Below, piece after piece: positions 24,456 to 40,098 of a stretch of DNA of 64,000 bases. The notes beneath the pieces were generated by a model. The model was not told where the DNA came from, made no database searches, and saw only the letters and a program-made list of their open reading frames with translations. Origin of the DNA: Burkholderiaceae bacterium (GTDB lineage Bacteria; Pseudomonadota; Gammaproteobacteria; Burkholderiales; Burkholderiaceae_E); contig JAOSJU010000001.1 in assembly GCA_027493945.1 (NCBI GenBank), positions 3,282,484-3,346,483 of the forward strand, in the 5' to 3' direction. Position numbers and translations under genes: made by a program. How positions within the stretch are numbered: position 1 is the stretch's first letter; each line of letters begins with the position of its first letter.

Positions 24456-24542
24456 TGGTGCCGGAGGCGGGAATCGAACCCGCACGAGGTTGCCCTCACC
24501 GGATTTTGAGTCCGGCGCGTCTACCAGTTCCACCACTCCGGC
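24456..24542 (-). tRNA. tRNA-Leu(CAA), CCA encoded
   Basis: Minus strand gccggagtggtggaactggtagacgcgccggactcaaaatccggtgagggcaacctcgtgcgggttcgattcccgcctccggcacca: 7-bp acceptor stem, CTCAAAA anticodon loop, variable arm, GGTTCGATTCC T-loop. Confidence 0.95.
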
Positions 24543-24581
24543 CGGGGCGTCCGGGGGCGAGCCCCCGAAGCAGGCTCAGCA

Positions 24582-25247
24582 TTATCTGTAATCGCCCGCC
24601 CGCCGGCAAACCGGCTGGCTCCGCCGCGCCATCCCCGTCGCCATCGCGCACAGCGCGAGCCATGCGAGCGCCTCGGCCAGCGCGGCAATCACGTCGCCCG
24701 GATAATGCGCGCCGAGCACGATGCGGCTGACACCGACCAGCACGACCAATGCAACCGCCACCGCCACGGCGCCGCAGCGTGCCGCACGGCGATCGAAGTG
24801 ATGCAGCAGCAGCACCGCGATACTGCCGTAGAACAGCGCCGAATTGGCGACGTGGCCGCTGGGAAACGCGAAGTCGCCGGCCGCGTGGCCGAGGCCGCCG
24901 AAGTCCGGCCGCGGCCGCTCGAATGCGCGCTTGAGCAGCGCGTTCAGGACCGCGCCCGGAATCACCGACAGCAGCACGAACACCGCGCCACGCCGGTCGC
25001 GTCGCCCGATCAGCAGCAGCGCCACCAGCGCAAGCGTCGTGCCGATGATCGGCCTCGGCGCATGCAGTGCCGACACCAGCGCCATGGCCCGCATCGTCGC
25101 CGGCGCGACGAATCCGCGCAGCCAGTCCGATGCGGCGCGGTCGAACGACGACACTGGCCCGCCGAGCACGAGGTCGAGCGCGAGCGCCGCGAAGACCGCG
25201 ACCGACAGCGCGAGCACGAGCGGTGCGCTCAGCCGCGCAGCACGCAT
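24582..25247 (-). CDS. PAP2 superfamily phosphatase
   Basis: KRAFERPRPDFGG...FAFPSGHVANSALFYGSIAVLL...GVSRIVLGAHYPGDVIAALAEA (PAP2 motifs). Confidence 0.9.
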   Translation of the reverse strand: MRAARLSAPLVLALSVAVFAALALDLVLGGPVSSFDRAASDWLRGFVAPATMRAMALVSALHAPRPIIGTTLALVALLLIGRRDRRGAVFVLLSVIPGAVLNALLKRAFERPRPDFGGLGHAAGDFAFPSGHVANSALFYGSIAVLLLHHFDRRAARCGAVAVAVALVVLVGVSRIVLGAHYPGDVIAALAEALAWLALCAMATGMARRSQPVCRRAGDYR

Positions 25248-26587
25248 TTCTCGTACAGGCCGAGCGCGCGTCCGGCCGGGTCGTATCTGGCCTTCAGCGC
25301 GGCGTATTCGTCCATCCGGTACGCGCGCGCGAATTCCTCGCGGGTGAAGAAGCTGTCGGAGTACAGCGACTTGATGCCGCCGAGCCGCATCACCTCGCGC
25401 TCGACCCGCCGCACGAAGTGCCCGGGCTCGTGTCGCACGCGGCTCTCCACCACGTCCCAGAAGCCGAAGTTCACGTAGCGCACACCGGGATCGAGCGGAT
25501 ACAGCGTGAAGCGCACCGACGCGTCGGCGGGTCGGATCGGGCAGATCCAGACCGGCAGGATGCCGATCTCGCGCAACAGGAAGGCGAGGAACTCGCCGGC
25601 CCGCGGCAGCGGGATATCCACGTCCTGGATCACCGACTCGGTGAAGCGGCCGCGCCACCGCGCGAGCCGCCGCGTCAGCCCCCGGCGCGCATTCCAGCGC
25701 ATCACGCGAGTGTAGAAGCGCGAGTTCAGCCGCTCGCGCCCGAGCAGCCGGCGCACCAGCGGATTCTGCGCATGCAGGTTCTTCGAGCACCAGAACCAGT
25801 CGGTGTCCCAGCGCCACAGGTAGTCGTGCGCGCTCAGGTAGTCGGTCTCGCGCTCGCGCAGCGAGCGCCAGTAGATCCGCTCGAAGGTGTAGTCGCTGAG
25901 CCGGGGCGCGTCGTCGACGAAGCGCGCGACGCTGAGCACCAGGTCAGTCGCGTCGAAGACCACGCCGTCGACGAAATCGGCGTTGCCCTCGCACTGTTGC
26001 GCGAGATCGTCGAAGAAACCACGCGGACCGGCATGCCGGCGGTGCTCGACGCGCACCGCGCTTCGCACCGGCAGCGTGCGCTGGCGAAGCCGGATCGCGT
26101 AGCCGAGGGTGCCGTACGAGTTCGGGAAGCCGAAGAACAGGTCGCGGTGCTCGTTGGCCGGCGTGCAGGTCACGATGCGGCCGTCGGGAAGCAGCACGTC
26201 GAAGTCGAGCAAGGTGTCGTGCACCAGCCCGTGCCGGAACGAGGTCGCCTCGATGCCGACGCCGGCCGCCGCGCCGCCGACGGTGATCGTCTTCAGTTGC
26301 GGCACGACCGCCGGCATCACGCCGTGCGGCAGCGTGGTCGCGACCAGGTCCTCGTAGCGGGCGCAGCCCTCGACGTCGACCCAGCCGGCCGCGGTGTCGA
26401 CGGTGAGCACCTGACGGAACTCGCGCAGGTCGATCCGGTGCTTCGGCGGCTCGGCGCGGTCGCGAAACAGGTTCGAGGTGCCGCGCGCAAGGCCGATCGG
26501 CGCGTCGCCCGCCGACCGGAGCGCCGCAACCAGCCGCGCCCGCCGCGCCGCGTGCGCCGCCGGCGGATCGCTTGCCTGCGTCGGCAC
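25229..26587 (-). CDS. FAD-binding oxidoreductase (DprE1/DHCR24/TmsA-like)
   Basis: LARGTSNLFRDRAEPPKHRIDLREFRQVLTVDTAAGWVDVEGCARYEDLVATTLPHGVMPAVVPQLKTITVGGAAAGVGIEATSFRHGLVHD...LDFDVLLPDGRIV. Confidence 0.85.
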   Translation of the reverse strand: MPTQASDPPAAHAARRARLVAALRSAGDAPIGLARGTSNLFRDRAEPPKHRIDLREFRQVLTVDTAAGWVDVEGCARYEDLVATTLPHGVMPAVVPQLKTITVGGAAAGVGIEATSFRHGLVHDTLLDFDVLLPDGRIVTCTPANEHRDLFFGFPNSYGTLGYAIRLRQRTLPVRSAVRVEHRRHAGPRGFFDDLAQQCEGNADFVDGVVFDATDLVLSVARFVDDAPRLSDYTFERIYWRSLRERETDYLSAHDYLWRWDTDWFWCSKNLHAQNPLVRRLLGRERLNSRFYTRVMRWNARRGLTRRLARWRGRFTESVIQDVDIPLPRAGEFLAFLLREIGILPVWICPIRPADASVRFTLYPLDPGVRYVNFGFWDVVESRVRHEPGHFVRRVEREVMRLGGIKSLYSDSFFTREEFARAYRMDEYAALKARYDPAGRALGLYEKCVLRG

Positions 26588-26588
26588 G

Positions 26589-27803
26589 TCAGCCCCCGTA
26601 CAGGAAGCCGCGCCCCATCGGATAGTTCGCCGACGTCACGTTGCCCTTGCCGAAGACGATCTGGAACAGGTGCGTGTAGCCCGACTGCGAGCGGAACATT
26701 TCGGCGCAGCCGATCAGGTAAGTGAGCCAGATGCGCCTGAAGCGCTCGTCGAAGCGCGCCGGATCGAGCGCGCGCATCGCGTCCCAGTTGCGCTCGAAGC
26801 GCTCGGCCCAGGCGTCGAGCGTCGGCGCGTAGTGCCGGCGCAGGTTCTCGACGTCGATCACCTCGAGCCCGCTGCGCTCCATCTCGACGATCACGTCGGC
26901 CAGGCTCGGAATCCATCCGCCCGGGAAGACATGCTTGCGGATGAACAGCTCCGTGTCGTACCGGCCGACGTGACCGATGAAATGCAGCATGCCGAGGCCG
27001 CCCGGCTTCAGGAACGCGGCGTGCGCGCGCACCACCTCCGCCAGCTGGTCACGGCCCGCATGCTCGAGCACGCCGATCGAGACCACCTTGTCGAACTGCG
27101 CGTCGACGTCGCGGAAGTCGGCCTCGCGCACCGCCAGTTGCTCCTTCAGGCCGCGGCGCGCGATTTCGTCGCGCAGCCAATCGACCTGCTCGGTGGTCGT
27201 GTTCACGCCGACGCCGGTCGCGCCGGTGGTCTCGTGCGCCCGGAACATGAAGCCGCCGAAACCGCAGCCGATGCCGACGAAGCGCTCGCCGCGCGACAGC
27301 CGGATCTTGCGGCACACGTGGTCGATCTTGTTGCGCTGCGCCTGCTCGAGCGAGAACGTGCCTTCGGGCCAGTAGCCGCAGGTGTACATCTTCAGCGGGT
27401 CGTCGAGCCAGAGCCGGTAGAACGGCTCGCCGAGCCCGTAGTGGGCGCACGCGTTGGCCTTCGCCTGCGCGGGGCTGCGGTTCGAGCGCCGCCATTCGAG
27501 GAGGTCGTTCTCGACCCTGACGGCGGGGCCCACTCGCCGGCTGATGTCGCTCGCCAGCCCCGCGGAGAACAAGGCCTGCAGGTCGCCCTCCACGTCGATG
27601 CTGCCGTCGAAGTACGCCTCGAGCAGGCCGATGTGGCCGCGCGCGAATCCGCCGAGCAGCGCGGCTTCGGAGTGGAACACGAGCGTGAAACGCGGCTCGC
27701 CGTCGCCGCTGCGCAGCCGCGAACCGTCGGGAAGCGCGACCCCGAACGGTATGTCGGCCCGCGCACCCAGCGCGTCGACGATGCCCTTGATCGAGAACAG
27801 CAT
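26589..27803 (-). CDS. Cyclopropane-fatty-acyl-phospholipid synthase family SAM methyltransferase
   Basis: [79 protein letters not shown]...[12 protein letters not shown]...[15 protein letters not shown]. Confidence 0.92.
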   Translation of the reverse strand: MLFSIKGIVDALGARADIPFGVALPDGSRLRSGDGEPRFTLVFHSEAALLGGFARGHIGLLEAYFDGSIDVEGDLQALFSAGLASDISRRVGPAVRVENDLLEWRRSNRSPAQAKANACAHYGLGEPFYRLWLDDPLKMYTCGYWPEGTFSLEQAQRNKIDHVCRKIRLSRGERFVGIGCGFGGFMFRAHETTGATGVGVNTTTEQVDWLRDEIARRGLKEQLAVREADFRDVDAQFDKVVSIGVLEHAGRDQLAEVVRAHAAFLKPGGLGMLHFIGHVGRYDTELFIRKHVFPGGWIPSLADVIVEMERSGLEVIDVENLRRHYAPTLDAWAERFERNWDAMRALDPARFDERFRRIWLTYLIGCAEMFRSQSGYTHLFQIVFGKGNVTSANYPMGRGFLYGG

Positions 27804-27892
27804 GGCGGGTGACCCGTTCCGCAACGACCGATGTGCAGCTTGCCAATGACGGTGCATCCTTGCAAATCCTTCACATCCCGGAACGACGCGCC

Positions 27893-28912
27893 ATGCGGCT
27901 GTCCGACTTCGACTTCGACCTCCCGGCCGAGCTGATCGCCCAGCATCCGGAGGCGGCGCGCAGCGCGTCGCGGCTGCTGCACGTGCGGCGCGACGAGCTG
28001 GCCGACCTGCGCTTCGACGACCTGCCGGGCCTGCTCGCTCCGGGCGAGCTGCTCGTGTTCAACGACACCCGCGTGCTGCGCGCGCGGCTGCGCGGCGCGA
28101 AGGCGAGCGGCGGGCGCGTCGAGGCGCTGATCGAACGCGTGAGCGGCGAGCACGAGGCGCTGGCGCAGCTGCGCGCGAGCAAGCCGCCGCGCCCCGGTGG
28201 CCGGCTCTCGTTCGGTTCGAGCGCGGCGACCGTGATCGAGCGCGCCGGCCAGTTCTGGCTGCTGCGCTTCGACGAACCGGTGCTGGCCGTGCTCGATCGC
28301 GACGGCGAACTGCCGCTGCCGCCCTACATCACCCACTCACCCGACGCCGAGGACGAGCGCCGCTACCAGACGGTGTACGCGCGCGCGCCCGGCTCGGTGG
28401 CGGCACCCACTGCCGGGCTGCATTTCGACGAGCCGCTGCTGCACAGGCTGCGCGAGCGCGGCGTCGAGATGGCGTTCGTGACGCTGCACGTGGGCGCCGG
28501 CACCTTCCAGCCGGTGCGGGTCGACGACCTGTCGTTGCACCGGATGCACGCCGAGCGCTACAGCGTCCCCGAGTCGACCGCCGCGGCAATCTCGGCAGCG
28601 CGCGCGGCCGGGCGGCGCATCGTCGCGGTCGGCACCACGTCGCTGCGAACGCTCGAATCGGCCGCCGACGACGAGGGGCGCGTGCGACCGGGAAGCGGCG
28701 AGACACGGCTCTTCGTCACCCCGGGCTACCGCTTTCGCGTGGTCGAGCGGCTGCTCACCAATTTCCACCTGCCCGGGCCGACGCTGCTGATGCTGGTGTC
28801 GGCGTTCGCCGGCGTCGCGCACATTCGCCGCGCCTACGCGCACGCGATCGCCGCGCGCTACCGCTTCTTCAGCTACGGCGACGCGATGCTGCTCGAGCGC
28901 GACGACGGCTGA
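27893..28912 (+). CDS. queA: S-adenosylmethionine:tRNA ribosyltransferase-isomerase
   Basis: [31 protein letters not shown]...[16 protein letters not shown]...[15 protein letters not shown]...[22 protein letters not shown]. Confidence 0.96.
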   Translation: MRLSDFDFDLPAELIAQHPEAARSASRLLHVRRDELADLRFDDLPGLLAPGELLVFNDTRVLRARLRGAKASGGRVEALIERVSGEHEALAQLRASKPPRPGGRLSFGSSAATVIERAGQFWLLRFDEPVLAVLDRDGELPLPPYITHSPDAEDERRYQTVYARAPGSVAAPTAGLHFDEPLLHRLRERGVEMAFVTLHVGAGTFQPVRVDDLSLHRMHAERYSVPESTAAAISAARAAGRRIVAVGTTSLRTLESAADDEGRVRPGSGETRLFVTPGYRFRVVERLLTNFHLPGPTLLMLVSAFAGVAHIRRAYAHAIAARYRFFSYGDAMLLERDDG

Positions 28913-28939
28913 GGCGCGGCGGCCGAACGGAAAACGAAC

Positions 28940-28971
28940 ATGCCCGGCGGGACGCGCCTCCCGCCGGGCAT
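28940..28971. terminator. Strong hairpin between convergent queA and the 29018 ORF (possible bidirectional terminator)
   Basis: atgcccggcggg-acgcgcct-cccgccgggcat, 12-bp perfect stem; no clear T-tract. Confidence 0.5.
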
Positions 28972-29017
28972 TGAAGACGAAGACGCGAAGTCGCAGCCGC
29001 GGCTTCGTCGAGCGTCG

Positions 29018-29305
29018 CTACGCGTTGAACGCCGGCCCGACCGGCTCGGACAGGATCCGCTGCACGCGCGCGCGGCTGAGCGGCACTTCCCGACGGCTGT
29101 AGACCGGATTCACCTCGACCGCACCCCGGCTCGACTGGATCAGGTACGGCTCGGTCAGCAGCGCCGACGTCGGGGTGGTGGAGCTTGCACTCGGGACCTC
29201 AGGTCCCGGGTACTCGGTTTCGACCAGGTACGTCTGCGCACTGGCAGCGCCGATCGCGCCGAATCCGAGTGCTGTCGAAACGAGAACTTTCGCGATGGCT
29301 TTCAT
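29018..29305 (-). CDS. Small secreted hypothetical protein
   Basis: MKAIAKVLVSTALGFGAIGAASAQTYLVETEYPGPEVPSAS..., clear signal peptide. Confidence 0.72.
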   Translation of the reverse strand: MKAIAKVLVSTALGFGAIGAASAQTYLVETEYPGPEVPSASSTTPTSALLTEPYLIQSSRGAVEVNPVYSRREVPLSRARVQRILSEPVGPAFNA

Positions 29306-29533
29306 GACCGTGCTCCTGAAAGGAATGGTCGATCGACGATCGTGCGTCGTCGACCGGCGGAATTGTGGCGACGCCGGACGACGCCACGGTCGCGCGGCGA
29401 TGACGCCGCGGGATCGCCTTCATGGCATTTTGGTCACGTCGGCCACGCCGGCACCGGCACCGGCGCTGCACGGATACCGCGGCGATGCGCAGCGGCGTAC
29501 GCTACGCAGGGAACGCTCCGATCGGTCGCGGAC

Positions 29534-32342
<2,809 letters not shown>

Positions 32343-32415
32343 GGCCGCGGACATCGCGGCGGGTGGCGCCCCGAGCGGGCGCGATTGCCGGGCGGCGCCC
32401 CGGGGCGGACACGGT

Positions 32416-32424
32416 TGCTATAAT
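32416..32424 (+). promoter_or_regulatory. Extended -10 promoter (TGcTATAAT) upstream of yajC
   Basis: acggttgcTATAATctccgg about 30 bp before the GTG at 32452. Confidence 0.6.
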
Positions 32425-32451
32425 CTCCGGTCGCTTACGGGAGACCCCCCA

Positions 32452-32802
32452 GTGTTCATTTCCAGCGCATACGCCCAGGCCGCGGGCGGTTCGAGCGAGC
32501 AGCAGATCATCGGCTTCCTGCCGATCATCCTGATGTTCGTCGTGCTGTACTTCCTGATGATCCGCCCGCAGATGAAGCGCGCCAAGGAGCACAAGACGAT
32601 GCTCGAGGCGCTGAAGAAGGGCGACGAGGTGGTCACGTCGGGCGGCCTGGCCGGCCGGGTGACGAAGGTCGGCGAGAGCTACGTCACGCTCGAAGTGGCG
32701 CGCGCGCCCGAGGGCAAGAGCGGCGAGGCCGCGATCGAGATGATCTTCCAGAAGTCGGCGGTGCAGACGCTGCTGCCCAACGGCACGCTCAAGTCGATCT
32801 GA
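32452..32802 (+). CDS. yajC: Preprotein translocase subunit YajC (GTG start)
   Basis: MFISSAYAQAAGGSSEQQIIGFLPIILMFVVLYFLMIRPQMKRAKEHKTMLEALKKGDEVVTSGGLAGRVTKVG. Confidence 0.95.
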   Translation: MFISSAYAQAAGGSSEQQIIGFLPIILMFVVLYFLMIRPQMKRAKEHKTMLEALKKGDEVVTSGGLAGRVTKVGESYVTLEVARAPEGKSGEAAIEMIFQKSAVQTLLPNGTLKSI

Positions 32803-32834
32803 GCGGGCGCAGGCCCATCGAGCCAGGCAGCCGA

Positions 32835-34698
32835 ATGAACCGTTACCCGGCCTGGAAATACGCGATCGTCGCGCTGTCGCTGGTCTTCGGCCTGCTCTAC
32901 ACGCTGCCGAACTTCTTCGGCGAGGCGCCGGCAGTCCAGGTCTCCAGCGGCAAGGCGACGCTGAAAGTCGAGGCGTCGATGCTCGGGCGCGTCGAGTCGG
33001 TGCTCGAGGGCGCCGGCATCGAGAACACCGGCCTGTTCTTCGACGGCAACTCGGTCAAGGCGCGCTTTCGCGACACCGACACGCAGTTGCGCGCGAAGGA
33101 CGCGATCGCCGAGGGCGCTGAACCCCGATCCGGCCGACCCCAGCTGGATCGTCGCGCTGAACCTGCTGTCGAACTCGCCGAACTGGCTCACCAGCCTGCA
33201 CGCGCTGCCGATGTACCTCGGGCTCGACCTGCGCGGCGGCGTGCATTTCCTGCTTCAGGTCGACATGAAGCAGGCGCTGTCCAAGCGCATCGACGGCACC
33301 GTCGGAGACCTGCGCACGCTGATGCGCGACCGCAACCTGCGCCACTCCGGCATCGCGCGCGCCGCGGACGCGATCGAGATCCGCTTCCGCGACGCCGCCA
33401 CGCTCGAAAAGGCCCGCGCGGCCATTACCGACGCGCTGCCCGACCTCGCGGTGGCCGAGGCGGCCGGCAGTGCCGAGCCGAAGCTCGTCGCCACCTTCCG
33501 CCCGCAGGCCGCGCAGCGCATCCAGGAAAACGCGCTGCGCCAGAACATCACCACGCTGAGCAACCGCATCAACGAGCTCGGCGTGGCCGAGCCGGTCATC
33601 CAGCAGCAGGGGCTCGACCGCGTCGTCGTGCAGCTGCCCGGCGTACAGGACACCGCCAAGGCCAAGGACATCCTCGGGCGCACCGCCACGCTCGAGGTGC
33701 GGATGGTCTGCGAGTCGCCCGACGAGCTCGCCGCGCTGGCCGCGGGCACGGTGCCCTTCGGCTGCGAGCGCTACACCGAGCGCGACGGCCAGCCGATCCT
33801 GGTACGCAAGCAGGTCATCCTCACCGGCGAGAACCTCAACGACGCGCAGGCCGGCTTCGACTCGCAGACGCAGGAAGCCGCGGTGCACCTGAACCTCGAC
33901 GCCAAGGGCGCGCGCATCTTCCGCGACGTCACGCGCGAAAACGTCGGCAAGCGCATGGCGATCCTGCTGATCGAGCGCGGCAAGGGCGAAGTGGTCACCG
34001 CGCCGGTGATCCGCACCGAGATCGGCGGCGGGCGGGTGCAGATCTCGGGGCGCATGACCACGCAGGAGGCCAACGACACGGCGCTGCTGCTGCGCGCAGG
34101 CTCGCTGGCCGCGCCGATGGAGATCATCGAGGAGCGCACCATCGGCCCGAGCCTGGGCGCCGACAACATCGCGAAGGGCTTCCACTCCACCCTGTGGGGC
34201 TTCCTCGCGGTCGTGGCCTTCATGAGCCTGTACTACAGGCTGTTCGGCGTGATCTCGTCGATCGCGCTGGGCGTCAACCTGCTGCTGCTCATCGCGTTGC
34301 TGTCGCTGCTGCAGGCCACGCTCACGCTGCCCGGCATCGCGGCGATCGCGCTCACGCTCGGCATGGCGATCGACGCCAACGTGCTGATCAACGAGCGCGT
34401 GCGCGAAGAGCTGCGCAACGGCGCCACGCCGCAGGCGGCGATCGCCGGCGGCTACCAGCACGCCTGGGCCACCATCCTCGATTCCAACGTCACCTCGCTG
34501 ATCGCCGGCGTGGCACTGCTGCTGTTCGGGTCGGGCCCGGTGCGCGGCTTCGCGGTCGTCCACGTGCTGGGGCTGCTCACGTCGATGTTCTCGGCGGTGT
34601 TCTTCTCGCGCGGGCTGGTCAATCTCTGGTACGGCCGACAGCGCAAGCTCACGAAAATCTCGATCGGGCAGGTCTGGAAGCCCGACACCGCGGCCTGA
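32835..34698 (+). CDS. secD: Protein translocase subunit SecD; apparent frameshift near 33115
   Basis: MNRYPAWKYAIVALSLVFGLLYTLPNFFGEAPAVQVSS... then LPMYLGLDLRGGVHFLLQVDMKQAL...ALTLGMAIDANVLINERVREELR. Confidence 0.93.
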
Positions 34699-34722
34699 CG
34701 GGCGCACACAGGGCAACCGGCC

Positions 34723-35667
34723 ATGGAATTCTTCCGGATCCACCGCGACATCCCGTTCATGCGCCACGCGCTGGTGCTGAACGCGATCTCGGTCGTCACC
34801 TTCCTGCTGGCGGTCTTTTTCCTCGCCACGCGCGGGCTGCACCTGTCGATCGAGTTCACCGGAGGCACGGTGATCGAGGTGAACTACGCGCAAAGCGCCG
34901 ACCTCGAAAAGGTCCGCGCCGCCGTCGGCACGCTCGGCTATCCCGATGCTCAGGTCCAGAACTTCGGCACCTCGCACGACGTGATGATCCGGCTGCCGCT
35001 GCGCGAGGCGGCCGGCCAGACCTCGGCCGCGCAGAGCGAGCACGTGATGGCGGCGCTGAAGGCGGCCGACGCGAGCGCCTCGCTCAGGCGCGTCGAGTTC
35101 GTCGGCCCGCAGGTGGGCAAGGAGCTGTTCACCGACGGCGCGATGGCGCTGCTGTTCGTGATCGTCGGCATCATCGTCTACCTGGCGATCCGCTTCGAAT
35201 GGAAGTTCGCGGTGGCCGCGATCATCGCCAACCTGCACGACGTGGTGATCATCCTCGGCTTCTTCGCGGCGTTCCAGTGGGAGTTCTCGCTGTCGGTGCT
35301 CGCGGCGGTGCTCGCGGTACTCGGCTATTCGGTCAACGAATCGGTGGTCATCTTCGACCGCATCCGCGAGTACTTCCGCAAGATCCGCAAGGCCAGCACG
35401 CGCGAGATCATCGACAAGGCGATCACCAGCACGATCTCGCGCACGATCATCACGCACGGCTCCACGCAGGTCATGGTGCTGTCGATGCTGCTGTTCGGCG
35501 GCCCGACGCTGCACTACTTCGCGGTCGCGCTCACGATCGGCATCCTGTTCGGCATCTACTCGTCGGTGTTCGTCGCGGCGGCGATCGCCATGTGGCTGGG
35601 CGTCAAGCGCGAAGACCTCGTCAAGCCGACGAAGAAGAAGGACGAGGGGCAGCCCGAGCTTCCCTGA
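34723..35667 (+). CDS. secF: Protein translocase subunit SecF
   Basis: LSIEFTGGTVIEVNYAQ...VLGYSVNESVVIFDRIREYFRKIRKASTREIIDKAITSTISRTIITHGSTQ. Confidence 0.95.
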   Translation: MEFFRIHRDIPFMRHALVLNAISVVTFLLAVFFLATRGLHLSIEFTGGTVIEVNYAQSADLEKVRAAVGTLGYPDAQVQNFGTSHDVMIRLPLREAAGQTSAAQSEHVMAALKAADASASLRRVEFVGPQVGKELFTDGAMALLFVIVGIIVYLAIRFEWKFAVAAIIANLHDVVIILGFFAAFQWEFSLSVLAAVLAVLGYSVNESVVIFDRIREYFRKIRKASTREIIDKAITSTISRTIITHGSTQVMVLSMLLFGGPTLHYFAVALTIGILFGIYSSVFVAAAIAMWLGVKREDLVKPTKKKDEGQPELP

Positions 35668-35673
35668 GGCGCC

Positions 35674-36360
35674 GTGGACGACTCGCGAGCACGCAAGGTC
35701 CGCGTCTGGGACCTCCCGACCCGCCTGTTCCACTGGGCACTGGCGGCCTGCATCGCCGGATCGCTGGTCTCGGTGAACCTCGGCGGCAACGCGGTCGGCT
35801 GGCACTTCCGCTTCGGCTACGCGATCCTCGCGCTGCTGCTGTTTCGCCTGCTGTGGGGCTTTGCCGGCCCGCGCTACGCGCGCTTCGCGAGCTTCCCGCC
35901 GAATCCGGCGGCCGCGTTGCGCTACCTGCGCGGCGAGCGCAGCGCCTCGCCCGGCCACAACCCGCTGGGCGCGCTGTCGGTCTACGCGATGCTCGCCGCG
36001 CTGGCGCTGCAGGTGGGCACCGGCCTGTTCGCCACCGACGACATCATGTGGGACGGGCCGCTGAAGCACCTGGTCTCGAACGCCGCCAGCGCGACGCTCA
36101 CCCGCGTGCACAAGATCAACCGCTTCGTCGTCATCGCGCTGGTCGCGCTGCATCTGGCGGCGATCGCCTGGTACTCGCTCGCGCGCAAGGAACGCCTCGT
36201 GCGCCCGATGATCGACGGCGACAAGGCGCTCGGCGACGCCGCCGGCCGCGGCCAGGCGGCGCCGGCGGCCGCCGACGGCGTGCGCGAGCGCATCGGCGCG
36301 CTCGCGCTGCTCGGGGCCTGCGCCACCGCCGCCTGGGCGATCGTCACCCGGCTGGCCTGA
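35674..36360 (+). CDS. Cytochrome b561-type (cytochrome b/b6 domain) membrane protein
   Basis: VRVWDLPTRLFHWALAACIAGSLVSVNL...HFRFGYAILALLLFRLLWGFAGPRYARF...RVHKINRFVVIALVALHLAAIAWY. Confidence 0.88.
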   Translation: MDDSRARKVRVWDLPTRLFHWALAACIAGSLVSVNLGGNAVGWHFRFGYAILALLLFRLLWGFAGPRYARFASFPPNPAAALRYLRGERSASPGHNPLGALSVYAMLAALALQVGTGLFATDDIMWDGPLKHLVSNAASATLTRVHKINRFVVIALVALHLAAIAWYSLARKERLVRPMIDGDKALGDAAGRGQAAPAAADGVRERIGALALLGACATAAWAIVTRLA

Positions 36361-36407
36361 GCGCGGCCGGCTCCGGGCCGCGCACGATGCGCCGCCGCCC
36401 CCCGCGG

Positions 36408-36866
36408 CTACATGTTGCGGTACTTCTCGTGACAGGCCTTGCAGGCGGCGCCGGTGGCGCCGACCTGCTTGCGCATCGCGTCGAGGTTGCCGGCCGCCTC
36501 CGTCAGCTTCCCGGTCTCGCCGTTCAGCCGTTCGGCCAGCGAGCGCACGTCGGCCAGGTTGGCGAACAGCTCGGGCTTCGCGCCAGTCTTGCCCTGGTCG
36601 GAGCCGGGCACGAAGGCCTCCCAGGGCAGCTTGGCGATCGTGTCGATGATGCGCGCCGAGCTCTGCGCCGCCGCCGCGTCGTAGGGCCGCTCGCCCTTGG
36701 CCATTGCCGCGAGCCGCCCCATGTGGTTGCCCATCACGGTGAACGCCGACTGGCGATACTTGATCGCGTCCTCGGGCTTGGCGAACTGCGCCATCGCCGG
36801 CGCGGCGAGCAGCGTGCCGAAGACGAGCGCCGCGGCGCCCGGGCAGGTTCCGGTTCTTGCGATCAT
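36408..36866 (-). CDS. Cytochrome c' family protein
   Basis: Signal peptide, QFAKPEDAIKYRQSAFTVMGNHMGRLAAM...C-terminal GAACKACHEKYRNM (CxxCH). Confidence 0.88.
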   Translation of the reverse strand: MIARTGTCPGAAALVFGTLLAAPAMAQFAKPEDAIKYRQSAFTVMGNHMGRLAAMAKGERPYDAAAAQSSARIIDTIAKLPWEAFVPGSDQGKTGAKPELFANLADVRSLAERLNGETGKLTEAAGNLDAMRKQVGATGAACKACHEKYRNM

Positions 36867-36942
36867 GGGCAGGTTTCCTCTTGCGTGAATGGCGGACGCC
36901 CGATGCGCCCGGCCGGGAATGCCGCTGCCGAACCCATCCGGC

Positions 36943-39011
<2,069 letters not shown>

Positions 39012-39040
39012 GAGCCTGTCCCCTTCCCCCTTCTCCCTTC

Positions 39041-40098
39041 TCAGAGCGCGCGCAGCGCGCTCCACGAAGTGGACAGCGTCGCGTCGATCAGCCCGTCCAG
39101 ATAGCGATCGAGCTCCAGCCTGATCCGCGTCGCGTCGATCGCGTTCGCATACACCGCCGAGTCGTCGGGTGCGCTCACCAGCAGGATGCCCAGCGGATAC
39201 GCGGCGGTCGGCCCGGGCAGCGTGAGCACGCCGTGGCTGCGCACGCGCAGCCACGCGAGGTCGCCGCCGGCGAAGCGCGCATCGGCCAGGTCGAAATCGA
39301 TCTCGACCGTGTCGTCGGCCGAGCCGTCGACCAGACGCAGCGCCAGCGTCTCGATCGACTGGCGCGGCCGCGTCGCGCCCGAAACCACCGGGTCGATTGC
39401 CAGCGCGGCGCTGTCGAATCGGATCACGGCGTTCAGCGCGTCGAACCGCTGTCCGTCGAGCACCGCCCGCCCCGACACGGTTCGCCCCTGTGCCGGCAGC
39501 GCGACGGTCTCGGTGCGCCAGGCCGAATAGTCGATCGACACGCGCGCCCCCCAGATTGCGCTTTCGAGCCCGGATAGCCGGTGGCCGAGTTCACGGTGAT
39601 CGTCAGCGCGCCGTCGAAGCGCACGCCGCCGAAGCGGCAGCCTGCGGCGTCGAGTGCGATCGTGTCGCCCGCCGAGAATACGACGCTGTTGGCGAACTCC
39701 GCGCGCACCTGCACCGAACCGGAATCGCAGCCGAGCGTCTGCTGCGACGAGAAGCGCCTGCCCGCGACCGACAACGCATTGGCCCGAAGCGGCGCCACGA
39801 TCTCGATCCAGTCGAAGCTGCCGGGCGCCAGCGCGCGGCGCGGCCGCTCGCCCGAGGTCAGGCGCAGCGGGTCGTCGGCGATGCCGATCGTCGGTCCGGC
39901 CAGCGCGAGCACCGTATCGAAGCCGGCGGCGGCCGCGACGGCCGCGTTGCCGGTGTCGATCATCGCGTCCTCGCCCACGCCGATGCCGATCGACACGCTG
40001 CAGGCGGCCAGCCACAGCGACAGCGCCGCGGCGCCGACACGCGGGGCGCGACGGGCCACAGCGCGACCAGCCGGCGCCCGCTTCGTGTCCGCGCTCAC
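39041..40098 (-). CDS. Hypothetical lipoprotein; apparent frameshift near 39565
   Basis: Likely GTG start; [51 protein letters not shown] (LAAC lipobox); the C-terminal half continues in another frame. Confidence 0.62.

Noticed and set aside
24456-24542. tRNA-Leu as an integration site for a genomic island
   Set aside because: No integrase, no attachment-site repeat seen, and flanking genes look native.
33055-36153. 1032-aa minus-strand ORF
   Set aside because: Antisense to secD, secF and the cytochrome b561 gene; composition (RRR, QRD repeats) is that of shadow ORFs.
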